Assembly: GCA_902806565.1 (NCBI GenBank)
Contig: CADCXA010000060.1
Location: forward strand, 248,001 to 312,000
Length of the DNA: 64,000 bases
Source: Hypoxylon rubiginosum
Lineage: Eukaryota > Ascomycota > Sordariomycetes > Xylariales > Hypoxylaceae
Direction of reading: 5' to 3'
In this document: piece after piece, positions 57,545 through 64,000 of the stretch
How positions within the stretch are numbered: position 1 is the stretch's first letter
Layout: the number at the start of each line of letters is the position of its first letter
The notes under the pieces: model-generated
Told to the model about the DNA's origin: nothing
Databases searched by the model: none
What the model saw: the letters and a program-made list of their open reading frames with translations, nothing else
Translations under genes and position numbers: made by a program

Positions 57545-58937
57545 TTTGGAAAGGAACGGGAAGGAGCAGCATCTTGTTGATATCATGATAGGTAAAGGCT
57601 GAGACAAGAGCATAAAGGACCTCTCACACTTATTGTTATTTCCGCATCGCTTGGTTTTGCAGTGTGGCACTTTAACCATTCATTAAGCTCGCAGGATCCA
57701 GAGCAGAACAGAGCTTCCAGAGCAGAGCTTCGGGCCACTACCTACATATAGCATCCGCACGTTGCCTAAGGCGGGGTCACCAACAGCCCGCCCTGCCAGC
57801 CTGCCCGTCGTACCAGCTCATTTGAACTTGTGATATTTACAATTGCATTCGAAAGGATGTTCCTGATTAAGATGTTTCTATTAATATTTATCTCGATCCG
57901 ATGCGTGTCCTGATTATAAAGTTATTCGAGTCGTTGTAGATGCTCTATGGTACTGGTACACATTACCTACGGCACCAGCACGTAACGCCCTACGAGCTAC
58001 ATACCTATGTAGGTAGCACGTAGATACAAGAGCCAGCCCTCCCATTTGAACCCTCTCATTTGAACTGCGATAACTTTAGGAATACGTGCTCGGCAATCAT
58101 TCAACATACATGATCGGTTTCGCATTTCATATGGCTATCTACATAGATACATTAGTTTCATATGTATCGAGCCTATATTCGTTTATTCGTGTCTGTAAGT
58201 GTCTGTACGCGTAACCAACCGCGCGGGTTTTGCCAGCGTACCTAGTTTGATGTTCAGAGCTGAAGAGATGATTATTGCGCGAAGAGCTTACCTACCTGGC
58301 TGCCTGGTAGGTACCAGGTAGTCATATCCCATGCAACTAGGCAGCTAGTAGGGCAGTGGTATCCACATAGCCTCGCGTGCTAAGCAGTTGTCATCTGTGG
58401 AGCCCCTACCTACATGTCTGCATGTATGCTGGTATGTAGGTAGTGTTGGCTCAGGAGGGTAAATTGATGTTGTAGAAGGAAAAATCTAACTTTTCCTGCT
58501 ACACTTTAGAATCGGCTGATATTCCCGTTGATTAGGTAACCATCCTACAGTATTTTAATTACAGGCATCTTCAATCGGGCAGATCGGGTTGCACACTTGG
58601 GGAAATAAATAGGTAGCTAGGGGAAAAGGGAAGAACACCATTCACCATTGTGTAACTGTGGACATTGGACATTCCCCAGCCACTTTGGCCACATCTTAAG
58701 GACACTGGTGAGCCGCATGTGAAGCTCGGAATGATAAAAGTCGTAACCCATACATTTGGTAGAGCTCTCTCTACGCAATAGTCCCATCTAGTTTGTACAT
58801 CTTTCCAACACGTTGCAATGAAACTGCAAAGCAATGCGTGTTTGGCTATGGGCCGATTCTAGAGGTCGCCGTGTAGTTGCACAATGGCCTAAGTTTTAAC
58901 AATCTACAGCTGGCCCGCAGCTGGCAAGATACCAAGC
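57545..58937. other. intergenic with dispersed repeats
   Basis: No gene is supported. Contains the second copy of the 51159-51232 repeat (58459-58530), the inverted copy of 50871-50917 (58896-58938, directly abutting LTR copy D), and many CCTACCTA/TAGGTAGG words around 57990-58450. Confidence 0.5.
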
Positions 58938-59154
58938 TATGCACGTAGGGGGCTACCAAGTCTCATGTATACCTACATGTATACAGGAGGTCGGGACAAA
59001 GGGACCTACACGCCAAGAGGCCTAGCTCCCAAGCTCATCCCTTCCTTCATACCCATAAGCCCGTAACCCCTATCCGGGCCCCTTAGCCCTTATTCTGGCC
59101 ATGAGGGCTCCGTGACTCCTGTCTGGGCCCTAAGGGTGACCAACAGGTCCGCAC
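58938..59154 (+). repeat. solo LTR-like repeat, copy D
   Basis: Lacks the first bases of the TGTTGCAC start but follows the family from GGGGGCTACCAAGTCTCATG to GGTGACCAACAGGTCCGCACA. It carries a duplicated TACATGTATAC word. Confidence 0.65.
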
Positions 59155-59358
59155 ACTTCATCTATTACAGTAAGCAGTTGAAGCAATGAGTCTCGAACTG
59201 CTCTAATTGCTTCGGAGAAGCGAGTGTCAATAGACTTTTGCTTCGCCACGGGCTCCATACCCTCATTAGGGGCCGGTAGCGGAATGTCCGGCTCGAGAGA
59301 AGTCGAAGTTGATATAGGAACGGTGACAGGTATACCGCCTACTTTGGTACGTTTATTG

Positions 59359-60171
59359 CTAGCTACTAGAGAAGTTAGATACCATCGCGCAGGTTTTGTT
59401 GGTACCTATGTGCCACGTACTAGGTCGATGGGAGCATCTGCTCCCAGCATTGTTATAGTGACAGCCGGCACATGCACCATTAAGGTAGCCAGACAAAACA
59501 ACGCAATGTCGAAATTTGCTATTATTCGCCTTACAATTGGTGCAGCTTTGTTCCGGAGGCAAAACAATGCCACACATTTGTGCGTAAGCAGCTGACGGTG
59601 ATTAGAACCTTTGGGTTGGTTGAAGAAGACCGATAGGAACTTACCCTCATGGTTGGTGGTTGGCGTTCCATTCAACTTGATTTTTTTGTAGCGACGGACC
59701 CGGTTCTTATATTGTGTATTTAGCGAAAGGGTCCATTTGACAGTGAGCTATTGAATCGTTAGCAAGGTGCCTACTTAGGAAAGCAACAGGGCCTCATATA
59801 TGTACACATGAATCGTCAAGCATCGAAGCCACAGTATTGCTCACCAACATCCTTCTAATCCTAGCCAAGACCCAGTCCGTGTACTTGCCCAAATCTCCGT
59901 CGTCTTCTAGCATGGGCTGATCGTTGTCTTCGCCAGTGTAACGAGGAATATCGGGCGCATGAAATGGAGCCGGAAGATAACCCGCCCCGTTTTGGTCCAA
60001 AGCCTCTACCTGTTCCCAATCAAGCCCGAGAGAGCCGGAATGTGCTGTATTACAAGGTAATGGGCTCGATGGACGAGAGCTGGCGTGTTGGTTATCGCCA
60101 TCTTTGCTTATGAGGGCGTAGGTCCGCTTCCTTGACCCGGTGACGGCGGTTGTCATAGATACCGTTCCCAT
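59359..60171 (-). CDS. DUF3716-type cysteine-cluster protein
   Basis: Three exons on the minus strand (59845-60171, 59645-59747, 59359-59591; introns 97 bp with GTGAGC..AATAG and 53 bp with GTAAGT..GTCAG, phases agree) give 220 residues from ATG 60171. An in-frame ATG at 60315 would add 48 residues. The C-terminal exon carries SCTNCKANNSKFRHCVV and GACAGCHYNNAGSRCSHR. This is the C-x2-C...CVV...GACA-x-CHY...C pattern of fungal DUF3716, a Cys-cluster domain of unknown function common in expanded families. The N-terminal exon is acidic, Ser/Pro-rich (YTGEDNDQPMLEDDGDLGKY), and the middle exon is basic (YKNRVRRYKKIKL). The exon joins were inferred from frame and family pattern. Confidence 0.65.
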
Positions 60172-61274
60172 AATATGGAAAAGCCAAAACGAAACCAAGG
60201 GGTCTTTTAAAATCGGGAAGGGTCCCCCAGGAAACGTTCCCCACAAACCAGGAAAGGATCCCACAGACCACGTAAGCTCGAACGATATCGATCGAGAATG
60301 ATCGTAAAAGTTCATAAAATCTGGGGATTTGGACCAAACAATTATTTGGACTAGACAAGTAAAAATAATACCAAATGATTCAAGAGTGATATCGCATGAA
60401 TCACGCTTTAATAACGGTTTAAAAGAACATATGGTAACCGAATGCGCACTGTACGTTAAGGGTGAGCCGGCTTGAGATGTGTGTGTGGTGTTGGAAAAGG
60501 TGAAGGTTTTGGATAAGTTGCGGCGGCGGAGCTTACCGGCGTTACGAATAAACTTTATAAATTCACAACGTGAAAAAAAGATCTTACATTCTAAAAATAT
60601 TAAAAATATAAAAAAATACTAACTTTGAATTCCTAATAACCAAGCGATATATAAAATAATAAACCAATCTATTAAACCGGTTTTCCCTTATTTATCCGTG
60701 TGCACCTTATAAAGTACCATCTTTATAGATATGCCCGCCTAAGAAATATTATCAAGCAAAGCTTCTTTACTAAATTTACAAATATATATTTGAATCCCCT
60801 AGGACCCCTCAGTGTGGCTTGGCGGGTGATAATAAATGGGCCGTTAAGCCCCAGGTGTGGCGCCGCAGGCAAAAAGGCGAAAGGGGGGTTCCAGGGGGTC
60901 TCCCCCTAACCTATTGACTTTTTATGAATGTCGAATAAATTCAAAACGTGGCTATTTTGAAATTAACAACAAGTATTACTAAATTATACGTGTATTGATG
61001 CGTGTATTGCTCGAATAGTAATTGAGCTTGAACGGCCAATGAAAGCTTAGGTGGGTACGTACGTATGTAGGCAGCCAATAACGGATTGACGGATCTGGAT
61101 AATTCTATAAGCCGATGTCAAGTGATCACCTGCACGGGCATTACTTGCGCGGGTTGAACACACCCACGCCCTTCCCGCCCGAGGTGTTCAACCCGTGCAA
61201 GTAGGCAACGGCGTGAATTTGCCAATACAAGCCTGCTTTAAGGCTTTTCGTATAAACTAGATTACCTATTAATT
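60172..61274. other. intergenic between DUF3716 gene and HNH_2 copy F
   Basis: AT-rich, with an isolated GC-rich patch at 60810-60905 (GGTGTGGCGCCGCAGGC, GGGGGTCTCCCCC). The 61143-61206 palindromic pair of TACTTGCG(C)GGGTTGAACAC words is listed separately. No gene is seen. Confidence 0.4.
61143..61206. repeat. palindromic pair of a dispersed 20 bp word
   Basis: TACTTGCGCGGGTTGAACAC at the left and its inverse GTGTTCAACCCGTGCAAGTA at the right, separated by about 22 bp. Each outer end is TA. Single related copies occur at about 19556 (reverse), 40968 and 50806. The arrangement looks like two transposon termini left back to back, or a minimal inverted-repeat element. Confidence 0.6.
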
Positions 61275-62741
61275 ATGAGTTACTCTCCTGCTGTTACTGT
61301 TGGCCAACTTCTAATAGGCGAGGAATCTCAAAAGCTCCTTTCTTATATCAACATCTACCATCCTTCGTATCCCGATACCCCTTTTATTGTACTACCAGCC
61401 TCGGACAAGGGAGGCGTCCACTATAACGTCGCCTATTACGCATGTTGTGTCATTGTTGACAATGCCTGGGAGGAAGGTGAAGGACGTGGACCTGACTCCG
61501 AGGGACCTTTTCTAGCCACGTCTCCTAATCCGGAGGACCGCATCTCTATCCCTCCGGATGATATCCTTCGAGAGAACGAGTATTATTTCCACGTCCCTGC
61601 ATATCCTGATCCTCAAGGTATGGGTGTCTATTGCCAACTATCATACCTAGGTACTGATCATAGCTGTACAGAGCCGTATCCCGTCGTTCCGAATTTTGAA
61701 CATTGGATGTTTCCTCATAACAACGTGCCAAAGCCGTGGCAGCATGTTTCTAGCTCAGACGTGGACAACGCGGCGCGAAATCATAACTGCGTGTTCGATA
61801 CCGATATCCTCAACGAGCCGTGCCATCTCACCGGAAGTCATTGCGCTCTCAACGTGGCCCACATCGTCCCCAAAGCAGAGAGGCAGTGGTTTGGTGCCAA
61901 TCGCATGCCGAACTATATGAAGTTCTACACATCGAAGATCAATATCAACGACAGCTCGAATCTGATCACCTTCCGTGCCGACGTGCACAAATCTCTTGAC
62001 GACAAGATCCTTATGATGGTTCCAAAACCCGTGGGTGAAGGGCAAAACCCCTACAAGCTACTCGTCCACGTCCTCCAGCCACCAGCTCAATCGAGACGCG
62101 GCTATATCGATCTCTACAACTCATACCACAATCACGAAATCATGCCGCTCGTTGGTATACATAAGGAGTTCATCTTTGCTCGATTCGCGTATTCCGTGTT
62201 CAACGATTTCACGTTTCCTCTGTGTAGGAATATGAAAAGCCCTATCCTCATGTGCCTTCGTCAAGGGCTAGAGAAGGTCCACAGGTATGCAAGAGGGACA
62301 AATATACCTAAGTTTTCGATGACCGTCGCCGATACTTCCAAGACTCGCGCCGCTGGTGAAAAGCGCCCCCAATCTGAGATTAGTGGTGGCCAGGACGAGC
62401 AACCCGCTGACGAGCGGGACTATGAAGATGAGGACTGCGACCTGTGGGCGTTCACCGCTAAGGCCGTCGGCTATGACAGTCTTGACCTTGATACCTCGGA
62501 CGAGGATAGCGACGACGAGTCAAGAGGCAGAAAGCGGCCTCGGTCTGATTTCTGGTCTGGAAGTGACTCCGATAGCTCTGTCGATGACGAAGAGCCTGAG
62601 TCTGATTTGGATGACGAAGACTTCTATAGGAGCAGAGGTATCCTCGACACCGGCAAGGTGCAGGAAGAGATTTATGCACCTCATGCCCTTCCTATTATCG
62701 GTCACACGATGGCGGCTCCTTGTGTTAATGGAATGGCTTAA
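61275..62741 (+). CDS. HNH_2-type endonuclease family protein (copy F)
   Basis: Exons 61275-61617 and 61672-62741 give 470 residues. The 54 bp intron (GTATGG..TACAG, phase 1) has no stop and length divisible by three, so an unspliced form of 488 residues is also readable. The intron is favoured because all paralogues have one at this exact place. Domains in order: INIYHPSYPDTPF, YNVAYYACCVIVDNAWEE, YYFHVPAYP, PYPVVPNFEHWMFPH, the HNH core (CHLTG, AHIVPKAERQWFGANRM, NLITFRADVHKSLD), LLVHVLQPP, EFIFARFAYSVFNDFTFPL, and an acidic tail with RKRPRSDFWSG. His, Asn and His are intact. It is probably a DNA endonuclease; the target is unknown. Confidence 0.85.
   Translation: MSYSPAVTVGQLLIGEESQKLLSYINIYHPSYPDTPFIVLPASDKGGVHYNVAYYACCVIVDNAWEEGEGRGPDSEGPFLATSPNPEDRISIPPDDILRENEYYFHVPAYPDPQGMGVYCQLSYLGTDHSCTEPYPVVPNFEHWMFPHNNVPKPWQHVSSSDVDNAARNHNCVFDTDILNEPCHLTGSHCALNVAHIVPKAERQWFGANRMPNYMKFYTSKININDSSNLITFRADVHKSLDDKILMMVPKPVGEGQNPYKLLVHVLQPPAQSRRGYIDLYNSYHNHEIMPLVGIHKEFIFARFAYSVFNDFTFPLCRNMKSPILMCLRQGLEKVHRYARGTNIPKFSMTVADTSKTRAAGEKRPQSEISGGQDEQPADERDYEDEDCDLWAFTAKAVGYDSLDLDTSDEDSDDESRGRKRPRSDFWSGSDSDSSVDDEEPESDLDDEDFYRSRGILDTGKVQEEIYAPHALPIIGHTMAAPCVNGMA
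61618..61671 (+). other. in-frame, stop-free phase-1 intron of HNH_2 copy F
   Basis: 54 bp, GT..AG, no stop in the reading frame. Retention would insert 18 residues (starting GMGVYCQLSYLG) between the N-terminal domain and the PYPVVPNF block. Confidence 0.7.
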
Positions 62742-63043
62742 TGCGTATAGGAATTGATGAATGCACTTCATATATTAGAGATATGTATCCAGGTTAGAGG
62801 ACTTTCTTTAATACACGTCTCCTTTCTCAGCTGCTGTAATGGGTATCATGTGTAGCTAACCCTTATCCCGTGCCACAGCAACGAGCTTAAAAAAGGTTGG
62901 GTTTTTTTTGTTGCACCAAACCTTGAATTTTGCAACCATCCACAACAACACGCTTTCGAGCTATTCGCCAAATTGATTCCTTTTCAGCTCTGAAGCCTTC
63001 GTTTCCTCTGTATTAATGCGTTCCAATTCTCGCGCGAATTCGC

Positions 63044-64000
63044 ATGGCTTCTACCGCTGCTGGTTCACCTGGTGGGCCTCCCTGCGGTCGTGGCTCTCCT
63101 CGCGGTCGTGGGCGTACTGGTCGCCCTCCTAGGCCGTGCCCTCCGATTCCTAACAATTTGCAGGGAAGAAACCCTCGTTGGTGTCCTCGCTGTTCCCAAT
63201 GGAAAGCTGGTGATTTCGCTTCCGCTACGTCTGACAGGTGCTTGGAGTGCGCCAATGCCAAGAATGCCGAATCACGCCGACGTCGTCGACAGGACTCTGA
63301 AAGTGTAGCAGGACCTTCAGGTCAGCCCACGTTGGCATCGCTGATGGCTGCTAACCCTGCTAACCCATCCATTCCTATTCGACCCGCGCCCCCGCCAGCC
63401 CAGCCGCACACTATTGGCCACCAGCCGGGTAGATACACGACTCCTCTACGTCGCGGTCTAGACCCCGACGATTCTCCTCGAACTGCGGAAGCTCGTGCCG
63501 AACAAGAGCGTATTCGACGTCAGCATCGAGCTGGCCATCGAGCTGGCGAAGAGCCGTCGTCCACGCCGTCTCTTGGAACTCTGAAACGCAGGCAGGGCAG
63601 TGATGGCGAACTTGACGTTGGCGGCGGCGGAGGAGGCTACCCTGGAGCTTCATAATTCGACCCGGAGAATCCTTACTTCGTCTGTAGCATCTGCTACATT
63701 CCTCGTGCTTCCCATCGTCGTATCGGCAACCCCGGTATAGAGGCTCACGGCTTGGTCTGCACCTATTGCAATAACCAGGTTACCGGCTAGAACCTTGCTT
63801 CCGAGATGAGATGGTGTTGCGAGGCTCATCACGAACGCCTTTGTATTGACCTTTTTGCCGTCGTTGATGATGAAGGAGAGCGTGCAGAACAGGAAGCATA
63901 CCGCGCCTGCATGATCCGCACCGGTATGCTTGATCCTGAACTCTTTTCCCCGACGTCCTCTCGATCATCTAGCCCAGGTGGTGCCGGCGGCGGCGACGAA
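63044..64000 (+). pseudogene. Cys-rich protein with two nonsense codons, runs off window end
   Basis: From ATG 63044 the frame encodes a Gly/Pro/Arg-rich N-terminus, a Cys pair cluster (WCPRCSQWKAGDF, then CLECANAKNAESRRRR), a Pro-rich linker and TAA at 63653. The same frame then continues with coding character: NPYFVCSICYIPRASHRR, HGLVCTYCNNQVTG, TAG at 63788, RWCCEAHHERLCIDLFAVV and on to the window end. Both stops could be single C-to-T changes from Gln codons (CAA and CAG). Repeated C-x2-C pairs suggest zinc binding. It may instead be a gene with unusual readthrough, or a spliced gene, but no intron signals flank the stops. Confidence 0.6.

Noticed and set aside
60810..60905. GC-rich patch as a non-coding RNA or organelle insertion
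   Set aside because: The patch is short, has only a simple GGGGG/CCCCC hairpin, and nothing specific could be recognised.
1..64000. CRISPR array, rRNA gene or prokaryotic operon structure
   Set aside because: No regularly spaced direct repeats with unique spacers, no rRNA-like conserved blocks, and spliced introns indicate a eukaryote.
1..64000. A complete Starship giant transposon
   Set aside because: SPOK-like cargo would fit, but I found no tyrosine-recombinase (DUF3435) captain frame in the window and no element boundaries.

Overview
This 64 kb window looks like nuclear DNA of a filamentous ascomycete (Pezizomycotina). Genes carry short 47-86 bp spliceosomal introns with GT..AG ends, and the protein types are fungal: a SPOK/FunK1-like kinase-nuclease, an Est1-type DNA/RNA-binding protein, DUF3716, a PARP-type zinc finger and HNH_2 nucleases. 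One 7.4 kb block is almost free of G and C, as expected after repeat-induced point mutation (RIP). The species cannot be named from the sequence. The region has the character of an accessory, repeat-rich compartment: sparse genes, many relics, solo LTR-like repeats and no housekeeping gene.

Layout. 1-16 kb: a relic ORF, an ankyrin relic, an HNH_2 pseudogene (copy A), a helicase fragment abutting a 482 bp fold-back element, an intact HNH_2 gene (copy B), an ankyrin-deaminase pseudogene, an F-box-like fragment, a possible PD-(D/E)XK protein, a two-exon unknown gene and a decayed HNH_2 copy (C). 16.7-19 kb: an intact 753-residue gene with coiled coil, PD-(D/E)XK nuclease, Cys/His cluster and kinase, the architecture of SPOK spore-killer proteins. 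21-24 kb: an unknown nuclear-type protein with an internal duplication and an ankyrin relic. 24.2-28.6 kb: a degraded Ty1/copia retrotransposon. 29.2-33.0 kb: two tandem intact HNH_2 genes (D and E). 33.3-40.9 kb: a RIP-devastated block containing a recognisable LTR pair and, at its left edge, an inverted repeat of which one arm escaped mutation. 42.0-45.9 kb: a four-exon Est1-type gene. 46-53.5 kb: gene-poor sequence with a vWA-like relic, another relic and several LTR-like repeats. 53.6-55.1 kb: a six-exon PARP-type zinc-finger gene with five 78 bp repeats. 56.2-57.5 kb: a coiled-coil gene. 59.4-60.2 kb: a DUF3716 gene. 61.3-62.7 kb: HNH_2 copy F. 63.0 kb to the window end: a Cys-rich gene with two nonsense codons.

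Taken together, the window concentrates proteins with nucleic-acid-attacking folds: six HNH_2 copies (four open, two dead), one SPOK-like nuclease-kinase, one candidate PD-(D/E)XK protein and one deaminase relic. They sit among mobile elements and C-to-T style decay. This suggests a conflict or drive island, but functional linkage between these genes is an inference. All calls come from reading the sequence by eye; no database search was run.
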